Source of the DNA: Nocardioides sp.
GTDB taxonomy: Bacteria > Actinomycetota > Actinomycetes > Propionibacteriales > Nocardioidaceae
DNA length: 12,266 nucleotides
NCBI GenBank assembly: GCA_030452025.1
Contig: JAKDNC010000045.1
Location: 1-12,266, forward strand
Direction: 5' to 3'
Of the stretch, positions 6,907 through 12,266 are shown piece after piece; position 1 is the first letter of the stretch; each line of letters opens with the position of its first letter. Both the position numbers and the translations under genes were made by a program. Under the pieces are notes generated by a model. That model did no database searches and was not told the DNA's origin. It saw only the letters and a list, made by a program, of their open reading frames with translations.

Positions 6907-8436
6907 ATGACTCAGGACTACCTCGGCCGCATCGGCAACCTGATCCGCGACGCACGCAAGCATCGTGGGCTCACTCAGCAGCAGCTCGCCGACCTGCTCG
7001 GCACCAGTCAGTCGGCGGTGAACCGCATCGAACGTGGCCACCAGAACCTCTCGCTGGAGATGCTCGCCCGGATCGGTTCCGCGCTCGACTCCGAGATCGT
7101 CGCGCTCGGCGCAGGGGGCCCGACGCACCTGCGTGTCACCGGCCCCACGACCCTGTCGGGAACCATCGACGTGAAGTCGTCGAAGAACGCCGGGGTGGCA
7201 CTCCTGTGCGCTTCCCTGCTCAACAAGGGGCGCACCGTGCTCCGCAAGGTGGCCCGGATCGAGGAGGTCAACCGCCTGCTCGAGGTCCTCGAGAGCATCG
7301 GCGTCCAGACGCGTTGGCTCAACGAGAAAAACGACCTCGAGATCATCACTCCCGCGGTCCTCGACCTGGCGAACATCGACGAGACCGCTGCCCGTCGTAC
7401 CCGTTCGATCATCATGTTCCTCGGACCGCTCATGCACCGCGAGGACACCTTCGACCTGCCCTACGCCGGAGGCTGCAACCTGGGCACCCGCACGGTCGAA
7501 CCGCACATGTCGGCGCTGCGGCCGTTCGGCCTCGAGGTCAAGGCGACCGAGGGCAGCTATCACGCCTTCGTCAACCGGGCGATCGAACCGACCCGCGCGA
7601 TCGTGCTGACCGAACGCGGTGACACCGTCACCGAGAACGCGTTGATGGCGGCAGCCATGCACCCGGGCACGACCGTGATCCGCAATGCGTCGTCGAACTA
7701 CATGGTCCAGGACCTCTGCTTCTACCTGCAACGGCTCGGGGTCGGGGTCGAGGGGATCGGTACGACCACGCTGCAGGTCACTGGCCAGCGTGAGATCAAC
7801 GTGGACGTCGACTATGCGCCGAGCGAGGACCCCATCGAGGCGATGTCGTTGCTCGCCGCAGCGATCGTGACGAAATCCGAGATCACCATCAACCGGGTGC
7901 CGATCGAGTTCCTCGAGATCGAGCTCGCAACGCTCGAGGAGATGGGCTTCAAGTATGAGATCACCGAGGAGTACGTCGCGGAGAACGGGCACACCCGGTT
8001 GGTCGACGTGACGACGAAGGTCTCCGATCTGAAGGCGCCGTTGGACAAGATCCACCCGATGCCATTCCCGGGGCTCAACATTGACAACCTGCCGTTCTTC
8101 GCGGTGATCGCTGCGGTCGCGGAGGGCCAGACGCTGTTGCACGACTGGGTCTACGAGAACCGCGCGATCTACCTCACCGAGCTCACCAAGCTCGGTGCCC
8201 AGGTGAAGCTGCTCGATCCGCACCGGGTGCTGGTCGAGGGTCCGACCCGGTGGTCAGGCACCGAGATCATCTGTCCGCCGGCTCTCCGCCCCGCCGTGGT
8301 GATCCTGCTCGCCATGATGGCGTCGAAGGGGACTTCGGTGCTGCGCTCGACCTACGTCATCCACCGTGGCTACGAGGACCTTGCGGAGCGGCTGAACACG
8401 CTGGGCGCGCAGATCGAGCCCTTCCGCGACATTTGA
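6907..8436 (+). CDS. HTH (XRE)-fused UDP-N-acetylglucosamine 1-carboxyvinyltransferase (MurA-like)
   Basis: A 509-residue two-domain protein. Residues 8-66 are a Cro/CI-type helix-turn-helix (LTQQQLADLLGTSQSAVNRIERG at 22-44). Residues 74-506 are a full EPSP-synthase-fold domain closest to MurA, which transfers enolpyruvate from PEP to UDP-GlcNAc in peptidoglycan synthesis. Conserved MurA features: Lys93-Asn94 (SSKNAG), Arg166 before the LGPLM helix, the loop GGCNLGTRTVEPH with the catalytic, fosfomycin-reactive Cys190 and Arg195, Asp393 (LNIDNLP), Arg461 and Arg487 (HRGYEDL). Unusual: Ala459 stands where E. coli MurA has Asp369 (DLR becomes ALR), and PIEAMS replaces RIETGT. Ordinary MurA is about 420-450 residues with no HTH, so this is probably a paralog that is also, or only, a regulator. 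No Shine-Dalgarno precedes the start, which fits a leaderless mRNA. Confidence 0.93.
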   Translation: MTQDYLGRIGNLIRDARKHRGLTQQQLADLLGTSQSAVNRIERGHQNLSLEMLARIGSALDSEIVALGAGGPTHLRVTGPTTLSGTIDVKSSKNAGVALLCASLLNKGRTVLRKVARIEEVNRLLEVLESIGVQTRWLNEKNDLEIITPAVLDLANIDETAARRTRSIIMFLGPLMHREDTFDLPYAGGCNLGTRTVEPHMSALRPFGLEVKATEGSYHAFVNRAIEPTRAIVLTERGDTVTENALMAAAMHPGTTVIRNASSNYMVQDLCFYLQRLGVGVEGIGTTTLQVTGQREINVDVDYAPSEDPIEAMSLLAAAIVTKSEITINRVPIEFLEIELATLEEMGFKYEITEEYVAENGHTRLVDVTTKVSDLKAPLDKIHPMPFPGLNIDNLPFFAVIAAVAEGQTLLHDWVYENRAIYLTELTKLGAQVKLLDPHRVLVEGPTRWSGTEIICPPALRPAVVILLAMMASKGTSVLRSTYVIHRGYEDLAERLNTLGAQIEPFRDI

Positions 8437-8519
8437 GGAGTGACGAGCTCTGGCGAGGAGCCCCGCAGGATGTCGTGAAGTTCCATGCCGCGACATTTGA
8501 GGAGTGACGAGCTCTGGCG
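8424..8519 (+). repeat. 32-base direct repeat copying the end of the HTH-MurA gene
   Basis: Positions 8424-8455 and 8488-8519 are identical over 32 bases (both begin CCGCGACATTTGAGGAGTGA), separated by a different 32-base stretch. The first copy contains the last codons and the stop of the HTH-MurA gene; the second lies wholly outside it. Repeat plus gap makes a 64-base period. It looks like a recent local duplication of the gene's 3' end, and two copies alone are no array. Confidence 0.9.
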
Positions 8520-8522
8520 CCG

Positions 8523-8600
8523 GCTCCCACGCGTTCCGTGCGCAATGCAGGTTTAGGGCACCGGGAACCTGCACATTGCACGGAACGCAGGGGCGGGAGC
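8523..8600. repeat. Long imperfect inverted repeat between convergent genes
   Basis: Arms of 23 bases, 8531-8553 (starting GCGTTCCGTGC) and 8566-8588 (ending GCACGGAACGC), fold around a 12-base loop. The outer 11 and inner 7 bases are fully complementary and the middle is slightly offset. A second stem, GCTCCC (8523-8528) with GGGAGC (8595-8600), extends it. There is no T-run, so it is not a classical terminator. It lies between two convergent genes and may act as a two-way terminator or be a palindromic intergenic repeat element. The rest of 8437-8634 shows no gene. Confidence 0.75.
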
Positions 8601-8634
8601 GGGGACCACAGGGGCAGCGGGCGTAACGCCGGGC

Positions 8635-8901
8635 TCAGGTGAATAGAGTGGCGATCCAGGCCGGCGCCTTCGGCGTCGTCCGAGGTGGGGCGGTCATGTC
8701 CTCGGTGATTCGGGGCATCGGTGCGGTGTGGAACGCTCCGCCGTCACGATGCCAGTCGTTCTCTGCATCGATGAGGTCACCGAGGTCGGCCCTGGCCAGG
8801 AAGACTCCGTGCCCGTCCGGGCACTGGTTGACCTGGGTGCGGCCGAAGTCGCGTTCGATCATGGCGTTGCCGCATGCGGGGCAGTTGAGTACGTCCTCCA
8901 T
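8635..8901 (-). CDS. Small zinc-ribbon protein (TFIIB-type zinc finger family)
   Basis: An 88-residue protein whose first half is a zinc ribbon: Cys7-Pro-Ala-Cys10 (NCPACGNAM) and Cys27 with His31 (QCPDGHGVFL), followed by LARADLGDLIDAE (35-47). This matches the small family annotated as TFIIB-like zinc fingers, in which CPxCxxxM and CPxCxGxWL flank a short strand pair; here the fourth ligand is His in CPDGH. The second half (48-88) is polar and Pro-rich with no known motif. Function is unknown. I chose the ATG at 8901, since the in-frame ATG at 8928 adds unrelated residues. TACGGT six bases before the ATG suggests a leaderless mRNA. Confidence 0.85.
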   Translation of the reverse strand: MEDVLNCPACGNAMIERDFGRTQVNQCPDGHGVFLARADLGDLIDAENDWHRDGGAFHTAPMPRITEDMTAPPRTTPKAPAWIATLFT

Positions 8902-8984
8902 GATCCGACCGTACTCCCCATGGACCACCTAAGTTGAGTATCTCTGCGCATGGCATGCCGTGTCTGGTCAGACAGCATGGCCAC
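8902..8984. promoter_or_regulatory. Divergent control region with two adjacent palindromes
   Basis: On the minus strand TACGGT (8908-8913) is a likely -10 for the zinc-ribbon gene. On the side of the phosphodiesterase gene are two abutting palindromes: CATGGCATGCCGTG (8949-8962, one mismatched pair) and TGTCTG-GT-CAGACA (8961-8974, perfect arms). Copies of GCATGGC (8948-8954 and 8975-8981) flank the second one. They sit where an operator would be expected. No clear -35/-10 pair was found for the phosphodiesterase gene; TATCTC (8939-8944) is the best -10 guess. Confidence 0.45.
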
Positions 8985-9806
8985 ATGACCATGTTGAATG
9001 ACTCTGTGACTCGACGGCGTACTGGCTTCCGCTATCTCGACGAGCCGACTGGGGTGCTGGCGTTTGCCCACCGTGGCGGCGCCTTCCATCCCGGGATCGA
9101 AGGATTGGAGAACACCCTGACGGCGTTCCGTCATGCGGTGGCGCTCGGGTACCGATATCTGGAGACCGACGTGCACGCGACCCGCGACGGAGTACTCCTT
9201 GCCTTCCACGACACCGTTCTGGACCGAGTCACCGACCGGCAGGGCGAGATCGCTGCGCTCACCTACGCCGAGGTGCAGCGTGCCCTGATCGGCGGCCGGG
9301 AGCACGTGCCGACGTTGGCCCAACTCTTTGACGAACTCCCCGACGCCAGGTTCAACATCGACATCAAGGCCCCCGCCGCCGTCCAGCCGCTGGCCGACTT
9401 CATCGCGGCCCGTGGCGCCGGGGATCGAGTGCTGGTCGGCTCGTTCTCGGGCAGGAACCTCAATCGGTTCCGAGAGGTCACCGGCGACCGGATCGCGACA
9501 TCGGCCCACCCCCTCGAGGTGGTTGCGTTCCTGCTCGCCCCCACCGGACGGATTGCCCGGATGTTGACGCGTGGCCGGGTCAGTGCCCTGCAGATCCCCC
9601 ACACCAGACATCGCGTTCGGGTCGCGAATCGTTGGCTGATACGCAAGGCTCATGCCGTGGGGACACATGTGCACGTATGGACCATCGACGAGCCCGGCGA
9701 GATGAGGGAACTCCTGGCTCGCGGAGTTGACGGCTTGATGACCGACCGCACGGACGTGCTCAAGGACGTGCTGGTGGAACAGGGACAGTGGAGGGAAGAG
9801 CGATGA
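8985..9806 (+). CDS. Glycerophosphodiester phosphodiesterase
   Basis: A 273-residue enzyme of the GDPD TIM-barrel family, which cleaves glycerophosphodiesters to glycerol-3-phosphate and an alcohol. Catalytic residues are in place: His29-Arg30 (AHRGG), Glu42-Asn43 (ENTLTAF), Glu60 and Asp62 (YLETDVHATRDGV), His75 (AFHD) and Lys128 (NIDIKAP). The barrel closes with HVHVWTID (228-235) and GVDGLMTDRTDVL (247-259). No signal peptide is seen, so it probably acts inside the cell. The start is uncertain: in-frame ATGs at 8955, 8985 and 8991 all lack a good ribosome site, and homology only begins about 15 residues after 8985. Its stop overlaps the start of the transporter gene (ATGA), pointing to a coupled operon. 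Confidence 0.93.
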   Translation: MTMLNDSVTRRRTGFRYLDEPTGVLAFAHRGGAFHPGIEGLENTLTAFRHAVALGYRYLETDVHATRDGVLLAFHDTVLDRVTDRQGEIAALTYAEVQRALIGGREHVPTLAQLFDELPDARFNIDIKAPAAVQPLADFIAARGAGDRVLVGSFSGRNLNRFREVTGDRIATSAHPLEVVAFLLAPTGRIARMLTRGRVSALQIPHTRHRVRVANRWLIRKAHAVGTHVHVWTIDEPGEMRELLARGVDGLMTDRTDVLKDVLVEQGQWREER

Positions 9807-11173
9807 CGCCCACGACGGGGCCGACGGCGACCGGGAGTGCTCGCCCCAGGTTCGGCTGGCCGGTCTACGCATGGGGCCTCTGGGACTGGGGCTCTGCGGC
9901 CTTCAACGCCGTGATCACGACCTTCGTGTTCAGCGTCTACATCACCTCCGACTCATTCGGGTCGGGCGCCAGCTCCAAGCTCGGGTGGGCTCTGGCGACC
10001 GCAGGCGTGTTGGTGGCGCTCTTCGCCCCCATCACGGGGCAACGGGCCGACCGTTCCGGGCGTCGCGGACTCTGGCTCGCGGTCAACACCGGACTGGTCG
10101 TCCTGGCCTCGGCTGGTCTCTTCTTCGTGGAGCCGAACGAGGAGAGCCTGTGGCTGGGCCTGGTGCTGCTGGCAGCCGGGAACGTGTTCTTCGAGTTCGC
10201 CTCGGTCAACTACAACGCGATGCTCAACGAGATCTCGACGCCGAGCACCGTGGGCCGTGTTTCCGGTCTCGGCTGGGGCCTGGGTTACATCGGCGGGATC
10301 GTGCTCCTGCTCCTGGTCTACTTCGGCCTGATCAATCCGGAGGTGGGAATCTTCGGCATCACCGACGAGAACGCCATGGACGTACGGGTGACGATGCTGA
10401 TCTGTGCGGCGTGGACCTTGGTCTTCTCCCTGCCGGTGCTGATCACCTTGCGCGACGAGAAGGTCCAGCGCGAGACAAAGGGGCCGAGGGTCGGGATCAT
10501 CGCCTCCTACGGACAGCTCTTCGGCAAGGTTGCCGACCTGTGGCGCACGGACCGCAACACGGCGTACTTCCTGATCTCCTCTGCGGTGTTCCGCGACGGG
10601 CTCGCTGGGGTCTTCACTTTCGGTGGCGTACTGGCGGCCGGGACCTTCGGGTTCTCCGACGGCGGCGTGATCATCTTCGGGGTCGCGGCGAACCTGGTGG
10701 CCGGTGTCGCGACGATCCTGTTCGGCCGGCTCGACGATGTGCTCGGGCCCAAGCGCGTGATCATCATCTCCCTGAGCTCCATGCTGGTGGCCGGAACCTG
10801 CGTTTTCCTCTTCCACGACGGAGGGAAGGTGGTCTTCTGGGTCTTCGGACTGACCCTCAGCATCTTCGTCGGGCCGGCCCAGTCCGCCTCCCGGACGTTC
10901 CTTGCCCGTCTCATCCCCGAGGGCGAGGAGGGCGAGGTCTTCGGCCTGTACGCGACAACCGGGCGTGCGGTCAGCTTCATGGCCCCGGCCGCCTGGTCCC
11001 TCGCGATCCTGCTCGGTGCGACGCTGACCGGGGTCACCAACAACGACGACGCGGAGCACTGGGGCATCCTGGGCATCCTCGTCGTCGTCGGAGCGGGACT
11101 GCTCCTGCTGCTTCCGGTGAAGAGCGGCGTCAACCAGAAATCAGCCTTGGCCGCCCATGCGCCTCCGGAGTGA
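9803..11173 (+). CDS. MFS transporter, UMF1 (Atg22-like) family
   Basis: A 456-residue polytopic membrane protein with about 12 hydrophobic segments. The first segment carries WGLWDWGSAAFNAVITTFVF (24-43), typical of the UMF1/Atg22-like branch of the major facilitator superfamily. The loop after segment 2 has the MFS motif GQRADRSGRRG (79-89), and the second half starts after a cytoplasmic stretch (215-250) containing charged residues. Substrates of UMF1 members are largely undefined. Start at ATG 9803 is supported by GGAGGG eight to thirteen bases upstream and by the ATGA overlap with the phosphodiesterase gene; a GTG at 9788 is less likely. Co-expression with GDPD hints at uptake or release of a glycerophosphodiester, its product or a related lipid-derived compound, which is inference. 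Confidence 0.92.
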   Translation: MTPTTGPTATGSARPRFGWPVYAWGLWDWGSAAFNAVITTFVFSVYITSDSFGSGASSKLGWALATAGVLVALFAPITGQRADRSGRRGLWLAVNTGLVVLASAGLFFVEPNEESLWLGLVLLAAGNVFFEFASVNYNAMLNEISTPSTVGRVSGLGWGLGYIGGIVLLLLVYFGLINPEVGIFGITDENAMDVRVTMLICAAWTLVFSLPVLITLRDEKVQRETKGPRVGIIASYGQLFGKVADLWRTDRNTAYFLISSAVFRDGLAGVFTFGGVLAAGTFGFSDGGVIIFGVAANLVAGVATILFGRLDDVLGPKRVIIISLSSMLVAGTCVFLFHDGGKVVFWVFGLTLSIFVGPAQSASRTFLARLIPEGEEGEVFGLYATTGRAVSFMAPAAWSLAILLGATLTGVTNNDDAEHWGILGILVVVGAGLLLLLPVKSGVNQKSALAAHAPPE

Positions 11174-11210
11174 TGCGGGGTGGGATGTGACACATTCGCC
11201 CGACTCCGGA
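11164..11210 (+). terminator. Possible stem-loop at the end of the transporter gene
   Basis: TCCGGAGT (11164-11171) and ACTCCGGA (11203-11210) are perfect inverted repeats. The first straddles the transporter's last codons and the second overlaps the GGAAT of the rbpA promoter. Inside, GGGATG and CAT...CCC allow further pairing around TGACA. There is no T-run, so termination is uncertain. Confidence 0.35.
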
Positions 11211-11233
11211 ATCCTTAGGGGACGGCGTACGTT
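11208..11233 (+). promoter_or_regulatory. SigR/SigH-type ECF promoter upstream of rbpA
   Basis: GGAAT (11208-11212), an 18-base spacer and GTT (11231-11233) fit the consensus of the thiol-stress sigma factor SigR of Streptomyces (GGAAT-N18-GTT). rbpA of Streptomyces coelicolor is a known SigR target, so the match falls where expected. Transcription would start near 11240, leaving a leader of about 100 bases. A second, housekeeping-type promoter may be TTGGGT (11232-11237) with TGTGAT (11255-11260) at 17-base spacing. Confidence 0.6.
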
Positions 11234-11331
11234 GGGTGATGAGAGCACGAACGCTGTGATGCAGCGCGCAGACCGCGCAATTGCGTCATAGTCGTGGGGG
11301 GAAGCCGTCTCATCCACGAGTGACGATCTAC

Positions 11332-11337
11332 AGGAGG
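11332..11337 (+). promoter_or_regulatory. Ribosome binding site of rbpA
   Basis: AGGAGG, six bases before the ATG at 11344, is the strongest Shine-Dalgarno in the window. It fixes the start and suggests high translation. Confidence 0.85.
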
Positions 11338-11343
11338 TAGCTC

Positions 11344-11739
11344 ATGGCGGAGCGTACATTGCGCGGAGCCAGGCTCGGAGGCCAGAGCTTCGAGGACGAG
11401 CGCGGCATTGAGTTCGCAGCACGTCAACAGGCCGGATATGCCTGCCCGCAAGGACACCAGTTCGAGATCACGATGTCCGTCGAGGCCGAGGTTCCGGCCA
11501 ACTGGGAGTGCCCGCGCTGCGGCGCTGTCTCCCTGAGCGTCGACGGCATCCTCCCCGAGGAGAAGGCCGAGAAGCCGGCACGAACCCACTGGGACATGCT
11601 GCTTGAGCGCCGCTCTGTGCAGGAGCTCGAGGACATCCTCACCGAGCGTCTCGAACTGCTCCGTGGCGGGGAGATCGGTCCGGCGCACCTGCACCGCGCC
11701 AGCAAGACCAAGAAGAGAACGAAGAAGACGACCGCCTGA
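11344..11739 (+). CDS. rbpA: RNA polymerase-binding protein RbpA
   Basis: A 131-residue transcription factor found in actinobacteria that binds RNA polymerase holoenzyme, stabilises the open complex with the principal sigma factor and supports growth under rifampicin. Seen: the N-terminal tail (MAERTLRGARLGG), a core domain with Cys34, His38, Cys56 and Cys59 (ACPQGH and WECPRCG) as a probable zinc site, and the sigma-interacting segment ARTHWDMLLERRSVQELEDILTERLELLR (79-107) preceded by a Glu/Lys/Pro-rich linker. The zinc ligands resemble the Streptomyces form; the Mycobacterium protein lacks them. The Lys/Thr-rich tail (116-131) goes past the usual end. A SigR-type promoter lies upstream and a stem-loop with a short T-run follows. 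Confidence 0.97.
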   Translation: MAERTLRGARLGGQSFEDERGIEFAARQQAGYACPQGHQFEITMSVEAEVPANWECPRCGAVSLSVDGILPEEKAEKPARTHWDMLLERRSVQELEDILTERLELLRGGEIGPAHLHRASKTKKRTKKTTA

Positions 11740-11769
11740 GCCGAGAAACGAGGCCTGCCGGAAGGCGAG

Positions 11770-11807
11770 CCCCGCAGACGCGGGCAAGTTTGTCCCGCCT
11801 GAGGCGG
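11770..11807. terminator. Terminator stem-loops between convergent rbpA and fxsA
   Basis: CCCGC-AGAC-GCGGG (11771-11784) is followed by CAAGTTTGT and could end rbpA transcripts. Next to it is a perfect CCGCC-TGA-GGCGG (11795-11807), three bases from the fxsA stop, which could serve the minus strand. T-runs are short, so strength is uncertain. Confidence 0.6.
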
Positions 11808-11809
11808 AT

Positions 11810-12266
11810 CTAGTCCAACGGGTCGTCCGGGTCCTCCGGAATGACCTCGCCCTCGACCACGGTTCCACGTGACCCGGGTCGGGGGCGTTCGTCATTTCCG
11901 AAACCCGTGACAGGTCCGGCCATCCCGGCGAGCAGGCGCGTCGCGATCACCTTTGAGAGCACGCCGCGGGCCAGCGGCCGCGTGAATGGCAGGATCAGCA
12001 CCAGGCCGACCACGTCCAGGACGAAGCCAGGCGAGAGCATCAGGATGCCGCCGACCAGGATCAGGGCTCCGTCGGCGAGTTCCTTGGCCGGCATCCGACC
12101 GCTACCCAGCGCTTCTCCCAGGGCGCGGAAGGCACGTCCACCCTCCCGGCGGATCAACCAGCCGCCGAAAAGACTGTCGGCGATCAGCAGCAGGATCGTC
12201 CAACCGACCCCGATCACCTGGCCGACTTGGATCAGCACGTAGATCTCGAGCCGCGGGATGCCGATG
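11810..12266 (-). CDS. fxsA: FxsA family membrane protein (5' end cut by window edge)
   Basis: The visible 152 codons are open to the right edge. They read IGIPRLEIYVLIQVGQVIG at the N-side, then a hydrophobic segment WTILLLIADSLFGGWLI, the charged RREGGRAFRALGEAL, the AxELxDGALILVGGILMLSPGFVLDVVGLVLILP segment and a polar tail ending EVIPEDPDDPLD. This is the FxsA layout: LxEIYVLIQVG near the N-terminus, a central LxxPGFxxD, and a C-terminal cytoplasmic tail. FxsA is an inner-membrane protein whose overproduction in E. coli relieves F-plasmid exclusion of phage T7; its normal role is unknown. A GTG at 12238 could start translation but lies inside the conserved LEIYVLIQ segment, so the true start is beyond the window. 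Confidence 0.92.
   Translation of the reverse strand, partial: IGIPRLEIYVLIQVGQVIGVGWTILLLIADSLFGGWLIRREGGRAFRALGEALGSGRMPAKELADGALILVGGILMLSPGFVLDVVGLVLILPFTRPLARGVLSKVIATRLLAGMAGPVTGFGNDERPRPGSRGTVVEGEVIPEDPDDPLD

Noticed and set aside
6842..6955. Upstream start extending the dehydrogenase by 38 residues
   Set aside because: It would run through the palindrome and into the divergent gene, while the ATG at 6841 has an excellent ribosome site.
6826..8223. A 465-codon open frame on the minus strand opposite the HTH-MurA gene
   Set aside because: Its product is rich in Arg, Asp, His and Leu without any recognisable domain, the typical antisense image of a high-GC gene. The plus-strand frame has clear family motifs over the same span.
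6907..8436. Treating this gene as the housekeeping murA
   Set aside because: The N-terminal HTH and the Asp-to-Ala change argue for a paralog; I cannot exclude it without the rest of the genome.
8424..8600. CRISPR array suggested by a 32-base repeat with a 32-base spacer
   Set aside because: Only two repeats, the first lies inside a coding sequence, and no cas genes are nearby.
9953..11059. A 368-codon minus-strand frame opposite the MFS transporter
   Set aside because: Polar, Gln/Asp/Arg-rich translation with no domain; the plus strand encodes a coherent membrane protein.

Overview
The window is chromosomal DNA from a high-GC Gram-positive bacterium, almost certainly an actinobacterium. 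The best evidence is rbpA, an RNA polymerase-binding protein found only in that phylum, supported by strongly G/C-biased third codon positions and several candidate leaderless starts. A member of the Nocardioidaceae or a relative is a guess from the general look of the proteins. I saw no tRNA, rRNA, insertion sequence, phage gene or CRISPR array. The window reads as ordinary chromosome with some unusual regulatory structure.

Left part (1-5200). A short UvrA-like ABC ATPase runs off the left edge on the minus strand and diverges from a small Cys/His protein. Three minus-strand genes follow: a GNAT acetyltransferase, a SnoaL-like protein directly upstream of it, and a GDT1/TMEM165-type cation exporter. 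The exporter is preceded by a well-formed yybP-ykoY (manganese) riboswitch whose downstream part can hide the exporter's ribosome binding site. An AhpD-like CxxC protein comes next, then the plus-strand HU gene with a strong nested terminator. A frameshifted scrap resembling the C-terminus of a second GNAT lies on the plus strand beside the intact one.

Middle part (5200-8640). A hemerythrin-domain protein lies downstream of a zinc alcohol dehydrogenase on the minus strand. Divergent from the dehydrogenase is the most striking gene: a 509-residue protein with an N-terminal Cro/CI-type helix-turn-helix fused to a full-length MurA/EPSP-synthase-like enzyme domain. The 65-base gap between the two genes holds a perfect 10+10 inverted repeat lying between the -35 and -10 of the fusion gene. 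This suggests an enzyme-linked repressor that controls itself and perhaps the dehydrogenase. Beyond it are a 32-base direct repeat that copies the gene's last codons and stop, and then a long imperfect hairpin.

Right part (8630-12266). A small zinc-ribbon protein diverges from a glycerophosphodiester phosphodiesterase gene. That gene overlaps a UMF1-type MFS transporter gene by ATGA and probably forms a two-gene operon with it. rbpA follows with a sequence matching the SigR/SigH-type thiol-stress promoter, then converges on an FxsA-family membrane protein gene whose 5' end lies beyond the right edge.

Themes: metal handling (manganese riboswitch and exporter, hemerythrin, zinc proteins), oxidative or thiol stress (AhpD-like, rbpA promoter) and cell-envelope precursor metabolism (MurA-like enzyme, phosphodiesterase). 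No single multi-gene novel system is proven. The best candidate for undescribed biology is the HTH-MurA fusion with its palindromic operator and divergent dehydrogenase.
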